Positions 42,947-56,800 of a DNA stretch of 64,000 nt are shown here, piece by piece. The notes below the pieces were generated by a model. It did no database searches and was not told the DNA's origin. It worked only from the letters and a program-made list of their open reading frames with translations. This DNA comes from Owenia fusiformis. Its lineage: Eukaryota > Annelida > Polychaeta > Sabellida > Oweniidae. The stretch lies in assembly GCA_903813345.2 (NCBI GenBank), contig CAIIXF020000002.1, positions 1,774,001-1,838,000 on the forward strand, given 5' to 3'. A program made the position numbers and the translations under genes. The number at the start of each line of letters is the position of its first letter. The stretch's first letter is position 1.

Positions 42947-45900
42947 GGAAATCCAGCAATATATCAGGCGTTTGTCTACTTAAAATTGCTCCCTTGTGAA
43001 TCCTCAGACAAAGGCGACGATTACCCTTTACACGTGGGAGAATAACTTCATATCCACGGATTGTGAGTTATTGCTCAGTCGAGAGACATTCTTCAAACAG
43101 TACATGATATGTTGCTTTGTGAAGATATGATGTTATGCCAGCTGAACGGAAATGGATAACGATTTATGGACCGTGATCGAAGATGGCCGAAGATTAAATC
43201 TAACCCTTCAAGGAATTTGATTGGTTAGGGTTAGATATTCGGCCTTCTCCGTAATATAAACATCTTCGATTGCGGTCAATCTGTGCTCTCCCGAGAACAA
43301 ATTATCGAATCTATTATTTTTCCTTCCTCTGTGTATCACAGTCTTAAATAACACATGCATTGAGAATTAGTAGGCCTAATACGGAAAGATAGAGATGTTA
43401 TACGATCACTCAGAGGCATATAAATTTTCTATAAGTCTGGGTCACCGTCCCATATTAACCTATCAAGAGGGGATTAATTACTCCAATGGATTTATAACCC
43501 ACTTCTCACAATCGGGGTTTTGTGTTAAAGTGTGCGCCAAAGTTTAAAACTGCGAAGGCGCACCGCTCTCGCTAAACTATATAAAGAGATTACCAGGTAC
43601 ACGATTCAGAGGTAAGCCAGGAAGGCGAACGATCTTCGTCTCGTGATGATTTCCAATATAATCGCAACCAGGGAAGTTTCACCATTGAAATTGAAAATTA
43701 CTATTAGATATACTTTGTAGATGTTATTTATGAAGCTATTTAGTGTTTGCATCAATCAAATGGCTCATTTTGAACATATAAAAAGTATTTGTGATTTGTT
43801 TCCCAGGGAATTGTATTGTATATGTAGTACACACATAAATAGTGTACATTATACAGTACTTGAATAGCCTGGTTTACATAATATTGAAGGGCATGCTGAT
43901 TACATGCACACGAGTACATGAATGAAGGCCTAATATTGATATACGTAGCTTGCATACCTAAATAAAAAATAAACTCTTATAATCCCCTAATGTAAACACG
44001 GCGGTATACGTAGCCCGATTTATCGGGGACTTTAACCCGACAGCCATCATGATCATGAGAAATCCGGAGAAATCATGGCCTTCTATTAGTTTTTCTCTAG
44101 ATTTCTAGTTGATGGCAGAAAGATGTGATGATTATCAGAATGTACAGCCACGGTGGACCACGGATCTGATATTCCGAAATTAATCGGAGGTATTAATTAT
44201 GTAACACGTACAAAATGCAAATATTCAAACATTAAATGCATTCGCACAATATCCATTGCTTGACTTTTAGGGGATTGTACATTGCGTGTACTTCGATTCT
44301 TTGAATGCCATCACTTCTGAGGGATGCTAATCTCAATCATTAGAAATAACATGTTAAAAGTATGGGCTTTTTCTTGTTATCGACTACCCTAGGTTGGACC
44401 TTGCTAAATACAATCACCATTAGCTCATTGGACTCGGCTATTTTATGGGCTATAAATGACACTAGTAGACGCTTAACAAGCTCTAAATCAAGTCGTATCA
44501 AATGCATTCAATCTACAAGTATGCTTAGAATGCTAAGTCAATGGGTTAATTGTTAATATCAGAATCTAAAAAAAAGCAATGTATAAAAGAGAGCCGATAA
44601 TTCGTTTGATGATTAGTGTTTTTACGCTGTCATGGTACCGGCAGAACGCAACATTCTTTTGCTTAACGATATATTTACAATTAATGTACAGTATGTTGCT
44701 ATGCCTCTGAGAGAATATCCAAGGAGGTTATTTATTCAGTATTTGACGATGCTTTATTTGTTATACTCATTTTATGACTTATCTAGAGAATGGTTGGAAC
44801 CCCCAGATGGAACCCGATCAACTCTACTTTTTGTTAAGTACTGAACGAAATGTACAATCTTGCAATATTACCACCCTCTGGACCAGAGACATCAACACAG
44901 ATCTCTGTTATCTTGGTTCAAAAAATGTTTGAAATCTAGCATGGTTTTGTCACTTCCTGTTTTGTCATTTCCTGATAAGTACCACGGCACCTTAAAGTGC
45001 AACTTTGTTAATTTCAATTAGTACCATCCATTACGTTCATTTATCATGTTGAAAACTTTTCTACCGATTTTGGGTCAACGTTGTCGAATGTGACCCCCGC
45101 CTCTAAGTGAATCTTTTTGTGAAGAGTGAACCCCCTCCTCTTGGTAAAAGCTGGCCACGGGCCCGGGAGTGACAATTCTTTCAAACATAGCTTATTTCTC
45201 AGTTCATTTTCATAATTTCTCGTTGAAAAACAGAAAGATTTGAGGAGTATCAGGATGTGGCTTTATGGTGATCAATATTGTTTATCTCAGACAGGAAGCA
45301 GTTCTATTTTACTGTAATTGCTCCATGCAATTGCATGGCTGTCAATCAAATTAGCTATGTTTCCTGTCCTGTTAACGCCCATACAACCTCTAATCAGTTA
45401 GACTAATATAAGGTAGGGTCGTTGACTTTCGTAAAATGCATTTATTCACACTGTTATCGAGGCCCGCAAGCCCTATATTAGCTAAAATAACGTAATGTCG
45501 TGTCGTTGACTTTCGTAAACTGCATTTTTACAATATTTTTCGAATATATTACCCTGCGCGCAGAGTATAGTTATAAACTACGACGAAGCTCTCGTGAAGT
45601 CAAACGATACTTGGTGATCAAAGATATGCACATTTTGTCACCTCGTTACATGTGGGTTTAAAATGCTTTTTTACTTATTGCAAAATAACTGTCTCCGTAG
45701 TCCGGGTTCGGGAATATCAACCCGATTCCCTTTCGATGAATAACGGGTGTTTGCGTCGCTAGAGTCTTGTAATAAAAATTTGTTATAAAAAGCATTTTAA
45801 AGCTCTTTTGTTTGGCGATCGCACCCATCACACCCCGCCCCATGGATACGCCCATGTCAGAGATGCAAAAGAAAGCACAATATATTACAATTTGGACATC

Positions 45901-46645
45901 AAAAATACCACATTTTAAACAGAATAACACATGTAACCTGTAAAGTAAAATTCTTGTTAATTTACAGCTCAAAACTTTCAAATTTTCCTCTACGCATACT
46001 TCGCATTAATGTGCCATATGCCACGTTCAACACGTGCCCTACAAGCAGAATCAAATACATATCAAATCAAATCACAATTACTTCCGCAAATGTGGATATG
46101 AAATGTCCATAAAAAGTCTGGCATCAAATTAGCTAAGTACTGCTTTGTTCTAAATGTTGAATTCTACAGATGAGATCTGACATTTAATTACCCTTAACAA
46201 ACACATATTTACAATACCCATCACTACTCTGGATATAACAAACGATTTAGCAGTTTCGATGCTGCTAATATAGAGCTTTCGATATAAGTTTTCAGTCCAA
46301 ACTTAAACTGCAACTTTGACTTTTAAATGAGGTTAACACCACTGTTTCTCAAAGAAACCAGGAAAGTTCATTTGATTAGAAACATTTTCCATGTTTCCTA
46401 ATCGGGGAAATTGATTTGTGAATATCCCATGGCCAGCAATGGCAAGATTATTTTCTAAGTTTTGAAACTGGAACCCATGAACTACATGTGCCAAATACTC
46501 TGTTGTGATTTGAGGGATGAAAGCACCCTCTCTTCGTTTCCAGAGTTCCTCCCAGTGTTTTACCTGACTTGTACAAGTACAAGTTTGCGTAAACGTATTC
46601 CAAATAACTTATATATCTCTAACCAAAGCTCTCTAGTAACATATA
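42947..46645. other. Gene-poor region
   Basis: 3'UTR of the disordered-protein gene (AATAAA at 43961), then sequence with no supported exon. Repeats include a short hairpin at 43168-43279, a GTCGTTGACTTTCGTAAA direct repeat near 45419 and 45500, and a block near 45551 shared with 35876. Frames at 44362-44556, 44632-44844 and 45658-45981 show no domain. Confidence 0.4.
43168..43279. repeat. Short foldback element, about 110 bp
   Basis: GGACCGTGATCGAAGATGGC...CTAACCC is answered by GGTTAGGGTTAGAT...CATCTTCGATTGCGGTC. It is an imperfect hairpin covering the whole stretch. Probably a tiny MITE. Confidence 0.75.
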
Positions 46646-47174
46646 CACCGTGGAATAGCCTGACAACGGTAAAGTCAGATACCGTTGTCGTCACAAATGG
46701 CGGACATAACCGTCGCTTCAATTAGATTTCCATGAACTGTATGTTTAATAGAGCACCTAGACTAAATTCCTTTGGGACAACAATCAATCAAAGTGTCTTA
46801 ATATTCATTGTACAGTTAATATGTTCTACCATCGAAATAAAGTCTTTAATTTAACCGATCAAAATGAGATACGGGACAACGGACACTGTAATTAGTAATT
46901 ACCATATGCCGTTGTCTTTCTAAATCACTCAAATTCAGATTCCGTTGTCATTGACGATATCGAAAACGGTATATTGTGGCGATTCACGACCCAATTTGAT
47001 CGAAATTGGGATTTCATATGAAACATCATCACAAGAGCTTAATACATGCATAGAATATGTGACGATAAAATCCAATGAAATGAGGACCAAGTGATTAAAC
47101 AGTTGAAGCGATGGTTATGTCCGCCATTTGTGACAACGGTATCTGACTTTACCGCCGTCAGGCCATTCCAGTGT
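46646..47174. mobile_element. MITE family 2, full copy
   Basis: About 75-bp inverted ends: left CACCGTGGAATAGCCTGACA and right, inverted, CACACTGGAATGGCCTGACG, both continuing through GGTAAAGTCAGATACCGTTG and CAAATGGCGGACATAACC. 529 bp, no coding sequence. A half copy lies in lectin intron 3 at 16088-16325. Confidence 0.9.
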
Positions 47175-48090
47175 GATCTTATAACCTAAAGAAATATATG
47201 TAACGAGTATGAATCGAAGTTACGTATATAAGTATATGACAGCGTTCCGGTAATCAAGTTTTGTTATAAAGAGTGGAGTGAACGTTTTCTTTCTAGAATC
47301 TTCAACAGGGTAATATTGAATTAATAAAAGCTGCAATGAGCACCATGCGTTATTAACTCAATCCACCAAAGTGATTTACTCAAATGAGTAGTAAGTAATT
47401 TATTATGTCACCCTATACAAATAGTTGCCTTTACATCCAGGAAAACATATTTCGTTAGCAGCGATATAGGTTTGATTTTGCATTGTCGAAAAAGACCCCT
47501 TGCTTATATTCAAATTGAGTTCAACTAGCGTAGGGCTCTAGCACTTCTGATGGGGTACTTTATTGACAAGAGATTATAAGATTGGTCTTGCTTCGATGTA
47601 AAAAAAAAAAAAAATGAGAGTACACGTATTTGTAATTTTGCTCGCGCTTTTCGCGTTTTAAAAGCAACGATATTGTTTCAATTGTGTGTGATGTCATTTT
47701 TTTTTTTTTAAGTTATAACTCCGAGATTAGTCAAAACCGCGTCGTTCTCGTCTATGTAAAAATGGAAATCTCACAATACAACACGTTCTCGTACAAATTT
47801 CCTTGTCGAGCTTAACCAACCATCCTATTATTTTATATTAATACGAATAAACGCAAATGTAATCAATGTCAATGTTAACTGTAACTGGTAGCGGAAACAA
47901 GATCAATATTATTCATACAGAAGTATATCATCAAACGAACAGTGCTCATTTTATAAACATTCATTTATTTCTAGTAAATTATTAGCTATAAGGTGCCGTC
48001 TAGTCTCATAAGTTCTAAACCACATTCTTCATTGATTGATTTTATGAAGTGGTTGGGGACTACTGGTTAATGTTTTTGTTCATTTTAAAG

Positions 48091-48236
48091 CGGATACAAT
48101 ATGGAGTGGACAGGCAAAAGGCTGGATGCGAGATTTAGGCGGATCATTTAGCCCTTATATGTATACTACTGGGAGGTATTGTGATACAAAGACACCGTGT
48201 CTTCGTAACACGATGTCCTGTTTTCAGTTCAAGTGA
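48091..48236 (+). CDS. Orphan terminal exon, Cys-containing C terminus
   Basis: Following an acceptor (CATTTTAAAG), a phase-1 frame reads DTIWSGQAKGWMRDLGGSFS, then PYMYTTGRYCDTKTPCLRNT and MSCFQFK-stop. The Trp/Gly/Cys-rich composition and three spaced cysteines look like the end of an extracellular protein. No upstream exon was found between 43 and 48 kb, and the gene at 41.8 kb ends in its own stop. It may belong to a gene with distant exons, or be a fossil or chance frame. Confidence 0.35.
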
Positions 48237-49360
48237 CAGATTTTCGTACGATATTTTTTCTTCAATTTAAACCCATTTTTGGATGAGTTTCTCAATGTCT
48301 GTAGACGTTGCAGTTCGTGCATAATCTCTATTTATGTTTTAAGAAAACCTTATTAGTATTCTCAGTTTTAGTCAGAGTTCTCGTTCCTCGCTTTTGATAC
48401 AAAGACAACACTCTTTGTTTCATCAATGACACTGAGGTAAGCTAAAAAACCTTGTAGCTAATAATTTTCTAGAAATAAATGAATGTTTAGTTGCAATATT
48501 TTTTTTCAGAAATGGCATAAGGAAAACATTCGAAATTCTTAATTGACATATTGCTTCGGAGTTTCAACTTTCCATATTCTACGCTGCCACTATAATTTGT
48601 TCACCATAACTGTCAAATTTTATCACAAGAACTAAGTTACGATATTCTGAGGAAACAGTTTTACATTTTGATTTAACGTTGACAGTACGCTTTCCTAAGC
48701 TTGGAAGTGGTATATTTCATTGAAATAAAATCCTGAGAAAAGCATTTGCCCAAAATAAATGCATTACCTAATTAAGATAAAAGAGACATTTCGTGCGGTT
48801 TTATCCCAAAAGTAAACCAGTTATATTATTCTGTTATCTGATTAGTCACTTATTTCTATGTTTTATTTCTTTTTTATTGCTTTAAATCAAGTCAGCCACT
48901 TCGGAATATTGTAATAAATCAATGATTTATGTAACAGTAAACAAACATAATTATTTCTAGATCTGATTAAAACTGTTTATTTCTAGATTTTCTCATTTAA
49001 ATCGCGTTGGATATACATTTATCGAATATCAGAAAGACATACATTACATCAACATTCTGGAGTTAAATCCAGTTCTAAGACACAGTCTGATATACACATA
49101 ACTTTTAAAACTAAGGTGATGCATAGTTTTTCTATTTTCCCTGATGGGACGTGCGCAAAAATATATGGATATTAGTATTTATTTTTATTATAGGGATGAT
49201 GTCAAAACATCAACAGTTGAGACAATCAAAAGGTTAATTTCGTAAAACGTGTGGTAAATTATGATTTTATTTCGAATGTTAATTTTAAAAAAAAAACAAG
49301 TGACAATCAAATTAGCATTGGGAGAATTAAGGGGTTTAATCCAACAATTATCAACGTTTT
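48237..49360. other. Intergenic, nothing recognised
   Basis: AT-rich, without repeats shared elsewhere in the window and without a supported exon. Confidence 0.4.
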
Positions 49361-49835
49361 CACATAATCCCAAACATTTGGACATAATTCCGAATATTGT
49401 GATTCCAAAATTATTGTAATCCCAAAACAGTTGGACATAATCCAAAAACATTTGGATATGATCACAAACATTCGGATATTTTCCCAAACATTTGGATATA
49501 ACCCCAAACAGTTGGATATCATCCCAAACATTTGGCAGTGATCCCAAACATTTGGACATTATCCGGAACATTTGGACATAATCGCGAACATTTGGACATG
49601 ATCCCGAACATTTGGACATAATCCCAAACATTTGAACATAATCCCGAACATTTGGATATAACCCCAAACATTTGGCCATAATCCCAAACATTTCGACATA
49701 ATCCCAAATATTCGGATATTATCCCAAACATTTGGATATAACCCCAAACAATTGGACATAATCCCAAACATTTGGATATAATCCCAAACATTTGGATATA
49801 ATCCTTAACATTTGGCCATGATCCCAAACATTTCT
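49361..49835. repeat. 20-bp minisatellite (CCCAAACATTTGGACATAAT)
   Basis: About 24 contiguous units of CCCAAACATTTGGACATAAT with GATAT/GACAT and AAC/GAC variants. The core CCAAACATTTGG is nearly self-complementary. Frames reading MFGIMSKCLG and similar on the minus strand are translations of the repeat. Confidence 0.95.
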
Positions 49836-50149
49836 GTGTCCTGTTAACAGACTAAATATTTCCACAGTTCCACGACTTCCTCTTGTAAATCAGAGATGAA
49901 GACTGATCAGCAATTTCCAATATTTCAATCTATTTGCAAAGACATTATCAAATATTTGCCTAGTAAGATTAATGAGGGAACAGGTCTTCGTAGAAATCAT
50001 AATAAGCTATGTTGATTTTTCTCTCTCGTTCCAATACATCAAACAGAACATTCCCGTCCTTGAGTTTGACAGAATCAACTTCCTTATTGTACAAAGTGTT
50101 AACGTCTGTTTTATTAATCATTTATCTAAAAAAACATGTAAAAGATGAC

Positions 50150-50340
50150 GAAACAAATCATTCACTTGCAAAATGTCAGCACCTACCATTGTTACAGAAG
50201 CCGATCGCCAAACAACATCAACAAAAAGTTGGAACAATATGTCACCACTGAACAATATGTTACAACTTGTGGTGGTGACATAAGAACACAAAACACAAGC
50301 AACAAGTGAAGAATTGCTAATCTTTTGGAGGGGAGAGTAA
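50150..50340. repeat. Dispersed short repeat (AAATGTCAxCACC family)
   Basis: GCAAAATGTCAGCACCTACC...TTGTTACAGA and TTGTGGTGGTGACATAA also occur, in more than one copy, in OBI1 intron 5 at 52975-53240 (GTAAAATGTCACCACCTGCA; CACTTGTGGTGGTGACATAA). A fragment of MITE family 1 (GGAGGGGAGAGTA) adjoins at about 50325. A family of short interspersed repeats, class not determined. Confidence 0.6.
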
Positions 50341-50686
50341 TTCTCCATACAAAAAGGACGTGTGTGACTTATTAACTCCACTAAATTACATTATTGCCTT
50401 GGCCATTGTCTGGACATAACTTGGAAGTGGAAAAAATATATGAATGACGTCATACATGTATGTTGTTACATTTTTTTTAAATATTGAAAAAGACTCGAGG
50501 ATACAAGTCGAAAGCCTTGATCTACTTAAAAATTCTCTGAAGAAATGAATAAAGTTGTTTTAGTATATAGGCTATATGAATGCAGTTTTTGGTTCATGGA
50601 AAACGTATCAATTACAGTTAAATTACAGTGTATTGCTTAGTTGAATATTTAGTGGTCTTTCTTGTGAAAATCACAGGATGATCCAC

Positions 50687-50692
50687 TTTATT
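50687..50692 (-). terminator. Poly(A) signal of OBI1
   Basis: AATAAA on the minus strand, about 210 bases after the OBI1 stop codon at 50900-50902. Confidence 0.55.
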
Positions 50693-50899
50693 AAACATTA
50701 TATGCAACCTTATTCAAATCTGATTGCACCCAAATTGAAAAGTCAGGTTCTCCACCCTGTGATAAAAACTGAGATCAGCTATTTTCATCTATAGGCCCGT
50801 AGTACCCCCTGGCCAAAAATTCTTTCAAAATCATGTTTTCAACATTCAGAGTGATTTTGGTCCAAAATTGTCAAATGGGCCTAATTTACTAATTATTGT

Positions 50900-53800
50900 T
50901 TAATTCAACTTTGTTGTTTTAGATGGGCTACTAGGCAACCAGGAATCAACAGTGCTGTCACCTATTGAGCGTTTACGATATCTCCCAGTATCATACCCGC
51001 CATTTTGTCTGTACTGAACACTATTGTACATGCTGTCTTTATGGGCTTGCGCCGATTTGTTATTCTCTGTTGTTGGTTTATCAATTGCAAATAGCGGGTA
51101 ATCCTTCAATGTTATAGTTTCTGTTGACAGCTGTATTCCAGTAAACGTCTGTCTCTGATTAGAATCAGGTTTATCATTACCATTTGATAAGGCCTTACTA
51201 GAATTTCCAAATATACTTGAAAACTCACCATGAGTAGTAGAGGGTTTTACTAAGGCAAGTCCCTTTCCTGAATATGTGTATGGGTTTTTAATAGGATCGC
51301 TGCCACTGGAGGATGTTCCTTCTTGGAGATTGAGTTTACTCCCCGTTGGGATATCCCTTGATAGACTATTCGATTGGTCCTGAGAGGTCTTGGAGGAATT
51401 TGATGAGTTCTCTCTTTTCTCCACATTTCTTTGTGCAGCGTTGAAAAGTTTCATGCAGTCTGTGAGTTCAGGTGTGATCGTGATGTCTAAATCATTCAGT
51501 TCATTTTGTGCAGCTGTGGTTGTATCAAGGGTGACATCTATTGAGTCATCCACTCTATGATTATGAGTGTCAATCACTGAATATTCACTTTTAAGAGCAG
51601 TTACCCTGGGAACAGGTTTAGATTTAATGTCACTCCCGCTGGGTTTATTAAACTTAAGAATGTTGCTTTTGTGTTGCGTATCGGAGAATATCCCGGTGTT
51701 TTGAGATTTCAACTCAAATGAAGAGGATCGGTAGAATTTTTTTGGAAGAGAAGGAGATTTTTCAGGCGTTGATTCCACTGAATTGCTACCATGTCTATTC
51801 AAGGATAGCTTTGCGAGTTTAGTGGATGGAGTAACAGGGCTTGGCTGCTCAAACTCAAATGATGAGTTTTTCCCCTTTGGGCTGCTTTGATTTTTGAGTT
51901 TATAGCTATTGGAAGCAGTGTCATGTTGATTTGGACGTGTGTTAAGTGTACTTGATAATGCTTTCGATGTAATCCCCGGTTTTATTGCGTCTGTTTTGGA
52001 TCTGAAATAAGAATCATCCAAAGAGTCGTCTGCTGAGTCCCCAACCTCAAATGCATTATGGGAGTTTCCTATTGCATTGTGGGTTGATGGTTGCCCATAG
52101 AAACGCCTAGTAGTAGTTGGGCTCTTAGCATTGCCTGTATCATTAGAGAACAAGTTCCTTCTAGCCGAGGAAGAATTAGGACTTAATTTCCCATCATCCA
52201 CTGTACCACTTTTAAAGTTTGCGATATCAAATTTGGGTAAACCTAGCTGAGAGATTGATTCTTCACTTTTTGAAAAATTTTCACTGACTGTCTTCTTGCT
52301 ACCATCATTGTTGAATATTGAATAATCCGAAGGCTGATTTTTATCAGTTTCATTATGTTTCCTTGATTCTAGCTGTTTCTCAAGGTCAGCAATGTAGTTA
52401 TCACTGCGCTCCAAGGCTTTCTGAAGTTGCCTTATCTCTCTTTCATACTTCTCACACTTGGACTCTAGAGCTGCAACTGTGTATCTACCAAATCTGAAAA
52501 TATATATATCAAGTTGAAAATACTTTTGATGTTTTATGTAAACATTTTGTTATGAAGGGCATCATAATAAAGTTGGGCTATTTCTGCAATCAGTGCAGTA
52601 AAAAGAAATAATGACATGAAAAAAAGAAAATAGAAGGTGTTTTACTTTTAAAGTGAAGTAACATGCCAATACAATCATTTGGATTACAATACAATCATTT
52701 GGATACTCCATTAATTCAATTAATAACTGGTATTTACATTATTTTACACACCGTTATGTTTAAACAACTGACAGATGAGCTTTAATTTGATATATTCCCA
52801 AATATAGGAATAGTGGCATATTTTATTTTGTCTGTTTTTGAATCAGCAAATCAATTCACTGACCAACTAAAAACAAATATCTGAATATAGTAACTCGAAA
52901 TTCAGAGAGTTTAGAATTCAAATACAGTTAAATGAATCTAATCCAAATGTAACTGGAAGATTGTATCACATTGAGCAAGGCATTAACATGCAAAATTTCA
53001 CCACCTGCTATTTGTAACAGACACCAACCGCCGAACACCAAACGGAAAACACCAACCACTGAACACCATCCACAACACAGTTGGTGACAATAACAATATG
53101 TCACCACTTGTGGTGGTGACATAACAAGGCATAAACATGTAAAATGTCACCACCTGCAATTTGTTACAGACACTGACCACCAAACACCAACCACAACTGC
53201 TTCTGGTGTTGACAGGAAAATGGGACCAAAATGTGATCAAAATGAGAAGTGTTCAGATAGGAGGGGCATTTGGATACAGGTTTAATTGTACACATGACTT
53301 AGCTTTTTTACCTCTGTGGTGACCTAGTTGCCAGTTCTACCTTCATACGTTGAGTCTCTCTTGTTTGGTTACTCAGGTCATCTTCTAGTCTGGAATTGAT
53401 CTGGAATACAATAGAAATACGGATGAATACATTTTGAATGCATTTTGCGACAGGATTTAAATTAGTAAGATTACCTGGATTACCCCAAGACATGATGATG
53501 CAACTTGAGCAGCCAATAAGAATGAATATCTTCCATTTGGTAGATTTACATGCCATGATGACAAGTCTGAATATTCTGAAGATATGATATTTTGACAACA
53601 AAAAAGCTGATTTCTACAAAATGAAGCAAAAGTAGATAATGACACCAAATGGTGTAGATTATTATAAAATAGATATGAGTCTTACTGCAGACGATGGGCA
53701 ATTTCAATTTGTCAGAAAATATTGATGGATTGATGGATGTACAAGTCGGTAACTAAATAGTCACTCATATTGAAAGCCAAAATTGAACATAATTATCAAG

Positions 53801-56800
53801 TATATGTATTTTGTAAAAAAAGCAGTTGTTGGCTTACCTTTTTTAGTTTTTCTATATCTTCTTTCACTTTTTCATATTGCATTGTTGCATCCTTCAATTT
53901 GTTTGTTATGACAACCATCATATCAATACCTTGTCCTTGACCTGATCTCCCACATTCACACTTTGACCTTTCACCCTGTTGGTCAGTATCCCCATTGACC
54001 TCTGGTTCATGGATCTGATTGGCTGATTCAAGCTGTAGTTTGAGAGCTTCATTCTCAACAGTTGTGGTTTGTACTTGTTTTTCCAGACGCTGAATTTCCT
54101 CCTGAATTAATTGAAAAATACTGATGTTAACTAGTGAGCTTTGATTAACATGATTAAATCAAGCCGATATTACAGATATTATTGAACTAGACTAGTTTGT
54201 GACACTGAACAAAAATTCTGTCAAAATGTACTTTACAGTAAGAACTTTAAATATGCAAGTTTTCATTCACCAAGGAATGTTTTAAAATTATAATTTTAGA
54301 ATTAAAATAGGGTCAAAGCATCATTAACTATTTGATGGTATTCAATTCAAGAACCCCAAGTCATGAATTTGCTCCATTTTTGACCAGTAACTAGTAGTTC
54401 TAATAACTCACCTCAAGGTCGTTATATATGATATCTAGCCTTGCCTTCCTCAGCTGTGGAGTTGACAATAACCTATCACTACCTCCCCCTGCTGGTTGAT
54501 CACTATGTCCCCCTGTAAAACATACAAAGCAATTCAAAGATCTAGTTTGACAATAACCTATCACTACCTCCCCCTGCTGGTTGATCACTATGTCCCCCTG
54601 TAAAACATACCAAGCAATTCAAAGATCTAGTTTGACAATAACCTATCACTACCTCCCCCTGCTGGTTGATCACTATGTCCCCCTGTATAACATACAAAGC
54701 AATTCAAAGATCTTGTTTGACAATAACCTATCACTACCTCCCCCTGCTGGTTGATCACTATGTCCCCCTGTAAAACATACAAAGCAATTCAAAGATCTAG
54801 TTTGACAATAACCTATCACTACCTCCCCCTGCTGGTTGATCACTATGTCCCCCTGTAAAACATACAAAGCAATTCAAAGATCTAGTTTGACAATAACCTA
54901 TCACTACCTCCCCCTGCTGGTTGATCACTATGTCCCCCTGTGAAACATACAAAGCAATTCAAAGATCTAGTTTGACAATAACCTATCACTACCTCCCCCT
55001 GCTGGTTGATCACTATTTCCCCCTGTAAAACATACAAAGCAATTCAAAGATCTAGTTTGACAATAACCTATCACTACCTCCCCCTGCTGGTTGATCACTA
55101 TGTCCCCCTGTATAACATAAAAAGCAATTCAAAGATCTAGTTTGACAATAACCTATCACTACCTCCCCCTGCTGGTTGATCACTATGTCCCCCTGTAAAA
55201 CATACAAAGCAATTCAAAGATCTAGTTTGACAATAACCTATCACTACCTCCCCCTGCTGGTTGATCACTATGTCCCCCTGTAAAACATACAAAGCAATTC
55301 AAAGATCTAGTTTGACAATAACCTATCACTACCTCCCCCTGCAGGTTGATCACTATGTCCCCCTGTAAAACATACAAAGCAATTCAAAGATCTAGTTTGA
55401 CAATAACCTATCACTACCTCCCCCTGCTGGTTGATCACTATGTCCCCCTGTATAACATACAAAGCAATTCAAAGATTCAGTTTGACAATAACCTATCACT
55501 ACCTCCCCCTACTGGTTGATCACTATGTCCCCCTGTAAAATATACAAAGCAATTCAAAGATCTAGTCTGACAATAACCTATCACTACCTCCCCCTGCTGG
55601 TTGATCACTATGTCCCCCTGTAAAATATACAAAGCAATTCAAAGATCTAGTTTGACAATAACCTATCACTACCTCCTCCTGCTGGTTGATCACTATGTCC
55701 CCCTGTATAACATACAAAACAATTCAAAGATCTAGTTTGACAATAACCTATCACTACCTCCCCCTGCTGGTTGATCACTATGTCCCCCTGTAAAACATAC
55801 AAAGCAATTCAAAGATCTAGTTTGACAATAACCTATCACTACCTCCCCCTGCTGGTTGATCACTATGTCCCCCTGTATAACATACAAAGCAATTCAAAGA
55901 TTCAGTTTGACAATAACCTATCACAACCTCCCCCTACTGGTTGATCACTATGTCCCCCTGTAAAATATACAAAGCAATTCAAAGATCTAGTTTGATATTA
56001 AACCTCAGATCGAAAAATTACTCCAAGTTGTGATCAGTATCTTCTATCTATTGACCATTTTTTTGAAGATTGGGCAAATACTACCTTTTTTCCATATTTT
56101 GGGAAATTTTCCAGTTTGGAAAGACCAATACAGCATATTTATCAACATTGATGGGTCAAATTGGGTAAAAACAATCACTGTTAGAATTGTTTGAAAGCTC
56201 ATGTGACTCCCCAAAAAGGTGAAATAGATGTTATATACAGAGAGGGGGACGAGGCTGGCCAAAAGCATGTGTATCCAGTCTCAGGTTCACAAAAAGATGG
56301 CCTTAAAGTCAACCTGTGAAATAATCCGATCCAAAAAGAGTGTGAACATAATATGAACTACATTACTACCATCTTTAAATCACCTTAAAAGTAAAACCCA
56401 TGAAAAAATGGTTGTAATGTCATACTTTTGCTCTCTCTATTATCATGAACTTATAACATCACTCCTTGAACACGGTGTGCATTAAGTACTTACCTAAAAT
56501 AGGTTTGCAAGGGTTTTCTGTTGTAATAGGAACCCTACAGGAAGGACATTGTTGGTTCCTCTGTAACCAAACATCCATGCAACCACTGCAGAAAACATGT
56601 CGATTGGGACAGACAGTTGGGTCTTTCACCTGAAAGCAGAGATTTTGTAAATTTGGACTAATGCTTGCCAAGAAGATTCAAAAACCTCTAGCAGCTCTTA
56701 TTCATAATATGTATTCAAAAAGGCAATTTGACTATGTGGCAGATTATAGGATTATAGGAGTTACATTTGTGAAGTCCAGACTTGGTTAAAACTGATACTT

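Noticed and set aside
49188-49827. Frames of up to 167 codons rich in MFGIMSKCLG
   Set aside because: Translation of the 20-bp minisatellite in shifting frames.
54400-54867. Minus frames with GDIVINQQGEVVIGYCQTRS repeats as a repeat protein
   Set aside because: These read the 85-bp array in a frame different from the OBI1 exon; the real exon frame is GHSDQPAGGGSDRLLS.
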